Source of the DNA: an uncultured Muribaculaceae bacterium
Lineage (GTDB): Bacteria > Bacteroidota > Bacteroidia > Bacteroidales > Muribaculaceae
DNA: 32,604 nucleotides
Assembly: GCA_910584525.1 (NCBI GenBank)
Contig: CAJUAT010000030.1
Coordinates: 1 to 32,604 of the forward strand
Direction: 5' to 3'
Shown here piece after piece: positions 1 to 7,828 of the stretch. Positions within the stretch are counted from its first letter, which is position 1; every line of letters begins with the position of its first letter. The notes beneath the pieces were generated by a model. It was not told the DNA's origin. It made no database searches and saw only the letters and a list, made by a program, of their open reading frames with translations. The position numbers were made by a program, and so were the translations under genes.

Positions 1-30
1 CTGCCTCTGCGGCTCTGCGGTTCTCTGCGT
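1..30 (+). repeat. Dispersed 30-mer (CTCTGCGG-rich), copy 1
   Basis: The first 30 bases contain two CTCTGCGG units followed by TTCTCTGCG. The same 30-mer occurs in inverted orientation at 19971-20000 with 27 of 30 positions identical. Both copies are intergenic, so this is a dispersed intergenic repeat. It touches the window edge, so its true left end is unknown. Confidence 0.6.
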
Positions 31-69
31 GATATAAATACTTGAGAAACTTAAGTTAATAATATTTAG

Positions 70-77
70 TACTTTTG
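70..77 (+). promoter_or_regulatory. Possible Bacteroidota -7 box upstream of the protease gene
   Basis: TACTTTTG matches TAnnTTTG exactly. No TTTG is found at the usual 19-20 bp upstream, so the -33 half is weak or absent. If used, the 5' leader would be about 155 nt, and 78-236 shows nothing else I recognise. Confidence 0.35.
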
Positions 78-236
78 TTGCACCATATTCTGCGGAATAG
101 AGAAAATATTTCGGCACTTTCGGCACAATCCAACATTCAGGTGCATTCAGTTTTTCCGACGAGTTTCTTATGCATCTAAAAAAAGATTGATCCGCAGAAA
201 TGATTTTCGGGGAATTAACCTTAATACTTGGACAGC

Positions 237-2903
237 ATGAGGAAGATTGTTCTTATTTTTATCATCGCAATATGTGGCTTTATAAATGCCGGCAACGCGT
301 ACGCAGCCACATATCCCGTAACCGTGGAAGATGCCCTGGCAATGGCCAAACGGCAGTTCTCGGGCCGGGATGTGAATTATTTTCTTGTAGACAACGGCAA
401 CGACAATTCCTGGACTATCTTCATTGACACCGAGCCGATGAAGCGCTGGGGTCATGAATGCTATACGCTTACATGTCCGAGGAGTACCAACTCACTGTTC
501 ATGGCTGACGTCCAGGCAGTGAAGGTTCTGGATCAGATGCCGCCCGAAGGAGATTACACACCTCTGGATGTGACCGCCACGACAGACTTCGACAAGAGCA
601 GAGAACCTCATGTTCCGAAACATACTCTTTCAAATGAAGTGGAAATATCGTCTGCACAAAGAACTTATGCCGTGATTATCAACGGAGGAATCCGAAAAAA
701 CACTAATACAATGGGCGATTGGAATGATTGTTCCTTCATATATCAAACGTTGGCTTACAGATTTGGGGTACCAAAAAATAATATTGTCCCTATAATGTCT
801 GACGGAAAGAACCCCAAGCCAGATATTTGGAGTTCTTCTGAGGGTATTATATCCCAGCCTCTGGATTTGGATTTTGACGGGAATAATGAGATCGAGTTGG
901 CAGCCACGAAGTCAAACATCGACTCTGTATTAAATTCCCTGAAAAATAAAATGAATAGCGGAGACCATTTATTCATGTTTGTCACTGACCATGGCGGCAA
1001 AAATGAGAATAATGGACCGACTTATATATGTCTATGGGGAAATGACACTTCAGAAATTAACAAACTTTATGATTACGAGTTAAGGGAAATGCTCCGGCCT
1101 TTCAGCGAGAAAAACATATTCGTTAATGCCGTTTTCGGACAATGCTATTCCGGAGGAAGTGTGATTGAACTGTCCAATATAAAATGCGTCGCTGCTTCAT
1201 CAACAAAAAAAGATTATACTTATCCCGGGTTAATGGAGAACTATAACCCTTTTCTATATTCGTGGACAAGTGCTGTAAACGGAGCAAATCATGAAGGGAA
1301 GTCTGTAGATGCCGATTATGACAGGAATGGATATGTCACTATGGACGAGGCTTTCAGATATGCTCATAACGAGGATATTAAATTGGGTTGTCCGGCTGCC
1401 CAATTCGTCTCCACGCCTATATCCTTGGGAGAGGACCTGGCTTTCAACCATCTTCCGCCTATTGTCAACCTTTACATAAAGGACAATGACAAGGATAAGG
1501 GAAATGAGCCCAACCGGAGCACCAACCTGTCATGGATAAGCCCGTCGGTATGGCTTCGCAACATTCCCGACGGCATACACCGACATCAGAATATTGATTA
1601 CTCTCTGGATACTTCTTTAACTACAGTGTATGTGCGTGTCCACAACCGTGGCATCAAAGACTATACTCCCGGGAATCGTTATGTGAAAGTCTATTGGTCG
1701 ACGGGTACTCTCGCACCTGTGGCTGACTCATGGCTCGGCAACGAGACAGACGATGCCGGAAATACCACAGGAGGAGTGATAGGAACCGCGGCACTCCCCG
1801 CCATCCCGTCGAATGAATACAGGGATGTACCCCTCAGTTTCCGGATTCCCCAAAGTCTTTCAGACGAAATGTTGTCGGGGAATGAACGGAGTGTCAGCCT
1901 TTTGGCAAAGCTGTACGACCCCGTGTCGGAAAATGAAGCTGACAGTCAGGACGACTGCCTCGCATCCGGCAGGATTGCTCATAACAGCACTCTGGTTATT
2001 CCACGGACAGCCCTTGCGAAGGAATTCGAGATCAACCTCCGTAACAACCACGATGAATGGGAGAGTTTCTCACTGGAACTCAGACCGCGGATCACAGCCG
2101 ACCGGGGTATTTTCAACAAAGCCGACGTGGAGATGGAGTTCTGTCCCGGTCTGAAACAGGCATGGGAATCGGCAGGTTCACCCGGCACTGACATAACAGT
2201 TGTGGATGAAGGAGATGTGGTGAAAATAAAGCCGGTATCGGCAAGCAACCGCGTAGACGGCATAGGCTTGTATCCGGGAGAGACTGGTGTTGTGAAAGTC
2301 AGGTTCAGTTTCAGAAGCATATCTCCCGACTGCAACGACTATACGCTTGACTTTATACAGAGGAACTCGTCACAGTTGATAGAAGGAGGTCAGGCAATGA
2401 GGATAGAGGCTCCGATGGGTCTGTCCGGAGAAGTGGTTGTCACGCCGGTAGACACGTTGATAGGAGACTTTACCGTTCTGGGTGTGAATGCCGCTCCAGG
2501 TGACTGTGTAAGATGGGAGAACGCCAATGGCGAGACCATTGGCAGAAACGAGACGGTTGCGGTCAGTCCTGCGCCAAGAGCCGACAACACCTACAGGGCG
2601 TATGTGCTCAGTCCTGAAGGTGAGCTGGGGACAGGAAGCATCACCCTTGAACCGGCGTATGGCATAAGCACCGTCGGAACGGAAGGGCGAATGATGAAGA
2701 TTTGTCTGAAACAGCCGGCCGACGTCGGTGATGTCGTCCTGATTTCCTCAAACATGACAGCGACGCAGATACTATCGAAGGCGCTTGTCAAAGGAGAGTC
2801 TGATGTGGATATGGATATTTCCTCTCTGGAAGCCGGAAGTTATACTGTCGCTTATGCGAGAGGCGGAACAATCCTGCATTCTGTCAAGGTTATGGTCAGG
2901 TAG
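237..2903 (+). CDS. Secreted caspase-like (clan CD, C13-type) cysteine protease with sorting-tail-like C-terminus
   Basis: A secreted protein of 888 residues when started at ATG 237; a TTG at 228 is in frame, but the ATG gives a clean signal peptide (K-rich start, hydrophobic core, cleavage near AYA-A at about residue 24). Residues 140-380 form a caspase/legumain-like fold: a hydrophobic strand ends in DHGG with His252, and a second ends in GQCYSGG with Cys303, the expected clan CD dyad and spacing. Two EF-hand-like loops lie in the same domain: DLDFDGNNEIEL (210-221) and DYDRNGYVTMDE (360-371). The middle (about 400-560) resembles beta-sandwich CARDB-like modules. The last 45 residues (LSSLEAGSYTVAY...) resemble the Bacteroidota Por_Secre_tail type. 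The substrate is unknown. The stretch just after the signal peptide resembles the propeptide of C10 proteases, but only weakly. Confidence 0.75.
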   Translation: MRKIVLIFIIAICGFINAGNAYAATYPVTVEDALAMAKRQFSGRDVNYFLVDNGNDNSWTIFIDTEPMKRWGHECYTLTCPRSTNSLFMADVQAVKVLDQMPPEGDYTPLDVTATTDFDKSREPHVPKHTLSNEVEISSAQRTYAVIINGGIRKNTNTMGDWNDCSFIYQTLAYRFGVPKNNIVPIMSDGKNPKPDIWSSSEGIISQPLDLDFDGNNEIELAATKSNIDSVLNSLKNKMNSGDHLFMFVTDHGGKNENNGPTYICLWGNDTSEINKLYDYELREMLRPFSEKNIFVNAVFGQCYSGGSVIELSNIKCVAASSTKKDYTYPGLMENYNPFLYSWTSAVNGANHEGKSVDADYDRNGYVTMDEAFRYAHNEDIKLGCPAAQFVSTPISLGEDLAFNHLPPIVNLYIKDNDKDKGNEPNRSTNLSWISPSVWLRNIPDGIHRHQNIDYSLDTSLTTVYVRVHNRGIKDYTPGNRYVKVYWSTGTLAPVADSWLGNETDDAGNTTGGVIGTAALPAIPSNEYRDVPLSFRIPQSLSDEMLSGNERSVSLLAKLYDPVSENEADSQDDCLASGRIAHNSTLVIPRTALAKEFEINLRNNHDEWESFSLELRPRITADRGIFNKADVEMEFCPGLKQAWESAGSPGTDITVVDEGDVVKIKPVSASNRVDGIGLYPGETGVVKVRFSFRSISPDCNDYTLDFIQRNSSQLIEGGQAMRIEAPMGLSGEVVVTPVDTLIGDFTVLGVNAAPGDCVRWENANGETIGRNETVAVSPAPRADNTYRAYVLSPEGELGTGSITLEPAYGISTVGTEGRMMKICLKQPADVGDVVLISSNMTATQILSKALVKGESDVDMDISSLEAGSYTVAYARGGTILHSVKVMVR

Positions 2904-2991
2904 CATGTCCGGTAAGTCAACAGAGCAGTAAAAACCGCCACAATATTCTGAAGTCGGAAATTCGGAAAGTGGCAATAAAAAATCAAGGAAG

Positions 2992-4248
2992 ATGGTAAAC
3001 AAGGGATTTATATTTTCGGCAAGTCTGGTGTTGTCGGTTCTGATGGCACTGCTGTGTCCGGCTTACACATATGCCCAAGATGGAGAGAAGGACGTGAAGG
3101 ACATATCGGGACTCTATTTGTGGGAGTCGGAAGGACATGTACTCAAAGGATTAAGCAGAATAGTAGTGGAAGTTTGTAGAAACGAAGATGGCTCATTCAT
3201 CATTTCCGGCTTCCCTTGCCCAGAGAAAAGCGCGAAAATGACCGTGGATCAGAAAAGCGGAAAAATCCGCATCGCTGACAACCAGAATAGCGGCATACAC
3301 CAAGGCGATAGTGTATATCTGTATTGTTACAGCGTAACTGTCAATCAGGATAGCCGATATATTAAAAAACGTGTAGAAGCCGCATATGGAGATGTTATGG
3401 AAGACGGAACCATAAAATTCCCTTGCTTGGATCCCGACACCCGTGAAGGTGAAGAAATATGGTTCGGCATGGCCACACCGGAAGGAGAATCCGATAATAA
3501 CTTTATTTGTCTTTATGGATGGAATAAGTTCATGCCGACCTCATATAACACGCCGGCTGACCTGAGCGATTACCATTATATCGGCGACGGAGTTTTCACC
3601 GACGGTTGGTTCAACCCGCTTCTGAGGAAGCAGGGCAAACCCGAAATTAAGGATGTGACGTGCCGGATATGGAGAAGCAACAGTGTCAGCACACGGTACC
3701 TCGTGGAGGATCCTTACGGCGACGAGAGATGGAAAAGCTCCGGTCTCAAGGCCATGAACAAGAAAGGTTATCTGATGTTCGACACCATGAATCCGAAATG
3801 TGTGATCATAGTACCGTTGGTCAGCAGCGGGATGATGATGGCCGAAAATACCGATAAGGAAGAGAATGCCCGACTCTCAGAATACTATCTTATGAATGAT
3901 GAAGGTCACTGGTTCTATATTTATGGAGATGATATCGACGAGGTAATCGGTGAATTTGATGATCCGGAAGTTCCAGCCTCGTCAGTTGAAGGGAATATGG
4001 TTACCTTCAGGAATCTGAGTTTAGGCAAAACGGGAGCTATCTCTGAATGCAAATGGTGGGGATCGTATCAAGACAATGCCACTCTGTTGATGCCGGAAGG
4101 ATGGGCAGGTATATCCGACATAGAAGCGGATGTGTCCGCTTCGCCCAGATACTTCAATCTTCAGGGTATGGAAGTGTCGAATCCCGAACCTGGCAGCATA
4201 GTCATCAGAAAAACAGGCTCCAAAACCGAAAAAATAATTTTCAGATGA
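2992..4248 (+). CDS. Secreted protein of unknown function with sorting-tail-like C-terminus
   Basis: A 418-residue protein with an N-terminal signal peptide (cleavage near TYA-QDG, residue 28) and no family I recognise. The body is rich in acidic, Gly and aromatic residues with many beta-strand-like stretches. The final 35 residues (YFNLQGMEV...GSIVIRK...KIIFR) match the general pattern of Bacteroidota C-terminal secretion tails. The ATG at 2992 follows GGAAG at close spacing. It lies 88 bp after the caspase-like protease on the same strand with no terminator between, so co-transcription is plausible, and a partner or substrate role for the protease is conceivable but unproven. A terminator follows at 4282. 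Confidence 0.6.
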   Translation: MVNKGFIFSASLVLSVLMALLCPAYTYAQDGEKDVKDISGLYLWESEGHVLKGLSRIVVEVCRNEDGSFIISGFPCPEKSAKMTVDQKSGKIRIADNQNSGIHQGDSVYLYCYSVTVNQDSRYIKKRVEAAYGDVMEDGTIKFPCLDPDTREGEEIWFGMATPEGESDNNFICLYGWNKFMPTSYNTPADLSDYHYIGDGVFTDGWFNPLLRKQGKPEIKDVTCRIWRSNSVSTRYLVEDPYGDERWKSSGLKAMNKKGYLMFDTMNPKCVIIVPLVSSGMMMAENTDKEENARLSEYYLMNDEGHWFYIYGDDIDEVIGEFDDPEVPASSVEGNMVTFRNLSLGKTGAISECKWWGSYQDNATLLMPEGWAGISDIEADVSASPRYFNLQGMEVSNPEPGSIVIRKTGSKTEKIIFR

Positions 4249-4281
4249 TTCCCGGTCAATACTTCTAAACCTAAAAACCTA

Positions 4282-4336
4282 TAGAGCGCGTCGAGTAAAT
4301 GTCGAGTAAATGTCAGACCGCGCTCTAAATTTTTTT
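4282..4336 (+). terminator. Intrinsic terminator with tandem-repeat loop
   Basis: TAGAGCGCG (4282-4290) pairs perfectly with CGCGCTCTA (4319-4327), followed by AA and a run of seven T (4330-4336). The 28-nt loop holds two exact tandem copies of TCGAGTAAATG (4291-4301 and 4302-4312). It ends the transcript of the two secreted proteins. Its AGAGCGCG ends are the same as those of the large element before topA. Confidence 0.75.
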
Positions 4337-4340
4337 GCTT

Positions 4341-4371
4341 TTTGGCATCTGCGGAATTTTTTGTACTTTTG
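4341..4371 (+). promoter_or_regulatory. Bacteroidota promoter of the M28/tyrS gene group
   Basis: TTTG (4341-4344), a 19-bp spacer and TACTTTTG (4364-4371) match the sigma-ABfr consensus exactly. The ATG of the next gene begins only 4 nt after the -7 box, so the transcript should start at or within a few nucleotides of the start codon. Confidence 0.85.
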
Positions 4372-4375
4372 CACG

Positions 4376-5353
4376 ATGCGAAAAAGTGTTCTGAAAATAT
4401 TGCGCAGGTCTATGATAAGCGTTGCACTGCTGACATGCATGTCGTGCAGCGGACAACGGGAACGGGTCACGGCCGCGGAGGATGCCGAGGAACCACGCGC
4501 GGAGGTACCCGTATTCAGCGCCGACTCGGCATATTCCCACGTCAGGACACAGGTAGGGTTCGGGCCGCGTGTACCCAACAGCGAGGCACACCGCCGCACC
4601 GGCGACTGGCTGCTGGCCAAGCTGCGGGAATATGGCGCCGAGACACATGAACAGGCCTTCGATGTCAAGGCCTTCGACGGCACCATGCTTCACGGCCGCA
4701 ACATCTTCGCCCGATACAATCCGGGCGAGGGCGACCGGCTGCTGCTGCTGGCACATTATGACACGCGGCCATGGGCCGACCAGGATTCCGACCCTGCAAA
4801 ACGCTCTCTGCCTATCAACGGGGCCAACGACGGCGCCAGCGGCGTGGCCGTACTGCTGGAGACTGCCCGTAACATATCCCTCAGAAATCCTGGCACAGGC
4901 ATCGACATTCTCCTCGTGGACGCCGAGGATTACGGCACTGACGGCGATGATGACTCCTGGGCATTGGGGGCTCGCCATTTCGCCGACAACATGGGCACCA
5001 ATGGCTGGATTCCCTCACGGGCCATATTGCTCGATATGGTGGGAGGCCGTAACGCCAGCTTCCCATACGAATACTTCTCGCAGCAGGCGGCACCCGACCT
5101 CAACGAGCAGTTCCGCATAGCCGCCAATACTGCCGGTTACGGCAGCTATTTCCCCAGGATTTTAGGCGGTGCCATTACCGACGACCACGTAAAACTCATC
5201 GAGAAAGGCATCAAGGCCATAGACATCATAGACTATGACCCGCAGAAGGGATTCAATCCCACCTGGCATACGCATGACGACAATATCGGCAACATCGACC
5301 CGGCCGCACTCAAAGCCGTGGGACAGTCGCTGCTGCAATTCATATATCAATGA
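4376..5353 (+). CDS. M28-family zinc lipoprotein, glutaminyl-peptide cyclotransferase-like
   Basis: A protein of 325 residues from ATG 4376. An in-frame ATG at 4310 lies upstream of the promoter and inside the terminator, so it cannot be used. The N-terminus is a lipoprotein signal (LTCMSC-SG, Cys23), placing it at the periplasmic or outer membrane. The fold is M28: HYDTRP, NGANDGASG (Asp152), DAEDYG (Glu184/Asp185), LLDMVG, DDH and WHTHDDN (His298). The combination of TRPW, SWALGARHF, DDH and WHTxDDN resembles the type II glutaminyl cyclases of Porphyromonas and Prevotella and of animals more than aminopeptidases. Such enzymes form N-terminal pyroglutamate on exported proteins exposed by signal peptidase. 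The tyrS gene follows 49 bp downstream. A plain aminopeptidase remains possible. Confidence 0.8.
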   Translation: MRKSVLKILRRSMISVALLTCMSCSGQRERVTAAEDAEEPRAEVPVFSADSAYSHVRTQVGFGPRVPNSEAHRRTGDWLLAKLREYGAETHEQAFDVKAFDGTMLHGRNIFARYNPGEGDRLLLLAHYDTRPWADQDSDPAKRSLPINGANDGASGVAVLLETARNISLRNPGTGIDILLVDAEDYGTDGDDDSWALGARHFADNMGTNGWIPSRAILLDMVGGRNASFPYEYFSQQAAPDLNEQFRIAANTAGYGSYFPRILGGAITDDHVKLIEKGIKAIDIIDYDPQKGFNPTWHTHDDNIGNIDPAALKAVGQSLLQFIYQ

Positions 5354-5377
5354 CGACATTCGGGTGAAGGAATGTCG
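5354..5377 (+). other. Intergenic hairpin before tyrS
   Basis: CGACATTC (5354-5361) pairs perfectly with GAATGTCG (5370-5377) across an 8-nt loop. No T-run follows, so it is not a standard terminator. It sits between the M28 gene and tyrS and could be a processing or stability element. Confidence 0.4.
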
Positions 5378-5402
5378 CAATAAACAAGAAACAAACTGAG
5401 AA

Positions 5403-6695
5403 ATGGACTTTATACAGGAACTGACATGGCGCGGGATGATTCATACCATCATGCCGGGCACGGAAGATGAATTGAAGAAAGGAATGACCACGGCCTATCT
5501 GGGTATAGACCCTACGGCCGACTCGCTGCACATAGGACATCTGTGCGGAGTGATGATGCTGCGACATTTCCAGCGCTGCGGCCATAAGCCGCTGGTGCTT
5601 GTAGGGGGCGCCACCGGCATGATCGGCGACCCGTCGGGAAAATCGGCGGAACGCAACCTCCTTGACGAGAAGACACTGCGTCACAATCAGGAGGCCATAA
5701 AGGCCCAGCTGGCCAAATTCCTCGACTTCGACAGCGATGCCCCCAACCGCGCCGAGATGGTCAACAATTACGACTGGACCAAGGATGTCACCTTCCTCGA
5801 CTTCGCGCGTGAGATCGGCAAGCACATCACCGTGAACTACATGATGGCCAAGGATTCGGTGCAGAAACGTCTCAACGGAGAGGCCCGCGACGGCCTGAGC
5901 TTCACAGAGTTCACATATCAGCTGCTCCAGGGCTTCGACTATTACACGCTCTACAAGGAGAAGGGATGCCGTCTGCAGCTCGGAGGTTCCGACCAATGGG
6001 GCAACATCACCACCGGCACCGAGCTTATACGCCGCAAGCTGGGCGGCGAAGCTTTTGCCCTCACCTGCCCGCTGATCACCAAAGCCGACGGCGGAAAGTT
6101 CGGCAAGACAGAAAGCGGCAACGTATGGCTCGACCCCGAGCGCACAAGTCCCTACAAGTTCTATCAGTTCTGGCTCAATGTGGGCGATGCCGAGGCTGAG
6201 AAATACCTCAAGATCTTCACCTTCCTGACCGAGGAGGAGATAAAGGCACTTGCCGAGGAGCATGCCGCCAACCCGGGGGCACGCCCCATGCAGAAACGTC
6301 TCGCCAAGGAACTCACCGAGATGGTCCACAGCCCGGAGGCTTACGAAAGCGCCGTGGCCGCCAGCAACATCCTCTTCTCGCCTACCGCCGCGCAGGACAT
6401 CCACAACGTGGATGAGAAAACGCTTCTGGAGGTTTTCGAGGGTGTGCCCATGTTTACCGTAGCCAAGGCCGACATAGAGGCCGGTGTGCCGCTCATTGAC
6501 CTGGTGGCCGTGAAAACTTCCATATTCCCCAGCAAGGGCGAGGCCAGAAAGATGATTCAGCAGGGTGGTGTGTCGGTCAACAAGGCAAAAGTCACTGACC
6601 CTGTCACGACCGTGGGCGCCGACAGCCTCCTCGGCGGTAAATACATCCATGTGCAGAAGGGTAAGAAAAACCATAACCTCATCAGGGTAGAATAG
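5403..6695 (+). CDS. tyrS: Tyrosyl-tRNA synthetase
   Basis: This class I aminoacyl-tRNA synthetase (430 residues, normal bacterial TyrRS length) charges tRNA-Tyr. The HIGH motif is intact (HIGH, residues 43-46). The KMSKS loop is the TyrRS form KFGKT (232-236). LGGSDQWGN, the tyrosine-binding and connective signature, is present. Residues about 365-430 form an S4 RNA-binding domain (SKGEARKMIQQGGVSVN). The ATG at 5403 is the only start that keeps the N-terminal helix. The next gene starts 1 bp after its stop, so tyrS leads or lies inside a compact operon. A 537-residue open frame on the opposite strand is only a codon-bias shadow. Confidence 0.97.
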   Translation: MDFIQELTWRGMIHTIMPGTEDELKKGMTTAYLGIDPTADSLHIGHLCGVMMLRHFQRCGHKPLVLVGGATGMIGDPSGKSAERNLLDEKTLRHNQEAIKAQLAKFLDFDSDAPNRAEMVNNYDWTKDVTFLDFAREIGKHITVNYMMAKDSVQKRLNGEARDGLSFTEFTYQLLQGFDYYTLYKEKGCRLQLGGSDQWGNITTGTELIRRKLGGEAFALTCPLITKADGGKFGKTESGNVWLDPERTSPYKFYQFWLNVGDAEAEKYLKIFTFLTEEEIKALAEEHAANPGARPMQKRLAKELTEMVHSPEAYESAVAASNILFSPTAAQDIHNVDEKTLLEVFEGVPMFTVAKADIEAGVPLIDLVAVKTSIFPSKGEARKMIQQGGVSVNKAKVTDPVTTVGADSLLGGKYIHVQKGKKNHNLIRVE

Positions 6696-6696
6696 T

Positions 6697-7428
6697 ATGA
6701 AACGGATAGCTATATTGACCGACGGATCTTCGCCTGTCAGCGACAGGATGATGGAGAGCCTCAACCGCGGAAGCCGGTACAGTGTTGGGAAAGTACCTGC
6801 TGACCTTGCCGCGGGGGATGCGGAGGCACTTGCCGAAGCCCTCAGGGGAGAAGGTGTCGACTTTCTGCTGATCGAGGGATGGTCGGGAGTCCTTCCCGAC
6901 GCGTTTCCCATACCGGGGATGGTTGTAGGCGAAGAGGATTTCGTCACGGCCACTCGTCGCCTTATGGAGGCATGTCCCGACTATGGTCCGGAGCGCAAAT
7001 GGGCTGAAGCCCTCGGCGAGAGTTTCGACGAGAAGCGCACCGTGCCGCCGCCCATGCCCGAAGAGGCACCGGTGTCCGTGCAGCAGCCACCCGTCATGCC
7101 ACGCCCCGATTTCGTACAGCCGCAGTACGCCGCAACGCCGCAGCAACCCGCATACCCTGCGTCAGGACAATTCGCCGACAAGGGACCCATGCCCGACACC
7201 TACCTGCTCTGGAGCATCCTCGCCACGGTGTTCTGCAGCTTTATCCCCGGCATTGTGGCCATAGTATTCTCCACATCGGTAAGCTCGCGCTACTATGCGG
7301 GCAACATGGGAGGGGCACGCAAGGCCTCGCGTCTTGCCCAGATATGGATTATAGTGTCGATAGTGGTAAGCTGCATCACCAACACGCTCTACATGCCGTT
7401 GATGCTGGTGAGCGGACTGGGAAGCTAA
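6697..7428 (+). CDS. CD225/dispanin (IFITM-like) membrane protein with a formyltransferase-like N-terminus
   Basis: A protein of 243 residues in three parts. Residues 1-110 read as an alpha/beta half-domain: a start strand IAILTDGSSPVSD, then GVDFLLIEGWSGVLPDAF, reminiscent of the first half of PurN-type formyltransferases (IAILxSGxG...DFIVLAGF) but without their NIHPSLLP catalytic part. Residues 110-165 are a Pro/Gln-rich linker. Residues 166-243 are a CD225 domain: PDTYLLWSILATVFC, a polar loop with GNMGGARKASRLAQ, then a second membrane segment. CD225 proteins insert in membranes; the animal IFITMs restrict viruses, while bacterial roles are not established. It sits 1 bp after tyrS and 7 bp before a DUF2752 gene. 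Confidence 0.8.
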   Translation: MKRIAILTDGSSPVSDRMMESLNRGSRYSVGKVPADLAAGDAEALAEALRGEGVDFLLIEGWSGVLPDAFPIPGMVVGEEDFVTATRRLMEACPDYGPERKWAEALGESFDEKRTVPPPMPEEAPVSVQQPPVMPRPDFVQPQYAATPQQPAYPASGQFADKGPMPDTYLLWSILATVFCSFIPGIVAIVFSTSVSSRYYAGNMGGARKASRLAQIWIIVSIVVSCITNTLYMPLMLVSGLGS

Positions 7429-7435
7429 TCATCCC

Positions 7436-7825
7436 ATGCCGCGCCGACAGGCTTATAAAAGAGACGTCACCGCCATGGTCCTTGCTGCAGGGGCTGTGGC
7501 GTTGGTGTTGTTTTACCTCTTTGTCGACCCGTCGTCAGCGCGATGGGTGCCGCAGTGCGCCTTCCTGCGCATCACGGGCTGGGAGTGCCCCGGCTGCGGG
7601 TCGCAACGGGCGTTGCACGCCCTGCTGCATGGCGATATCGCCGGCGCTTGGAATCACAATCCTTTCGCCGTAGCGGCATTGCCGCTGATTGCCTTGCTGG
7701 CTTTCTCGTCGTGCACACGGCTGAAGTATCCGAAACTTTATGCACGTATCCACAACGTGCCGGCGCTCATAGCGCTGCTGGCAGCCACCGTGGCATGGTT
7801 TTTATACCGCAATCTGTTTAAGTAA
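7436..7825 (+). CDS. DUF2752 membrane protein
   Basis: A small integral membrane protein of 129 residues with three predicted hydrophobic segments (about 12-32, 75-92 and 105-124). It carries the family signature CPGCGSQRALHALLHGD (about residues 50-66), where the CxxC pair lies at the membrane edge and could bind metal or form a disulfide. The role of the family is unknown. It starts 7 bp after the CD225 gene and ends 3 bp before shikimate kinase, so it is certainly co-transcribed with them. Pairing of CD225 and DUF2752 proteins in Bacteroidota is something I believe is recurrent but cannot check here. Confidence 0.85.
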   Translation: MPRRQAYKRDVTAMVLAAGAVALVLFYLFVDPSSARWVPQCAFLRITGWECPGCGSQRALHALLHGDIAGAWNHNPFAVAALPLIALLAFSSCTRLKYPKLYARIHNVPALIALLAATVAWFLYRNLFK

Positions 7826-7828
7826 GTC

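Noticed and set aside
5354..5402. T-box-type leader for tyrS
   Set aside because: Only a simple 8-bp hairpin is present in 49 bp, too short for a T-box, which is also not typical of Bacteroidota.
5340..6953. 537-residue open frame antisense to tyrS
   Set aside because: It mirrors an undoubted tyrS gene in a GC-rich codon context, and shows no domain or start signal. Similar long antisense frames occur opposite meaB (17613-18707) and metG (27441-28649).
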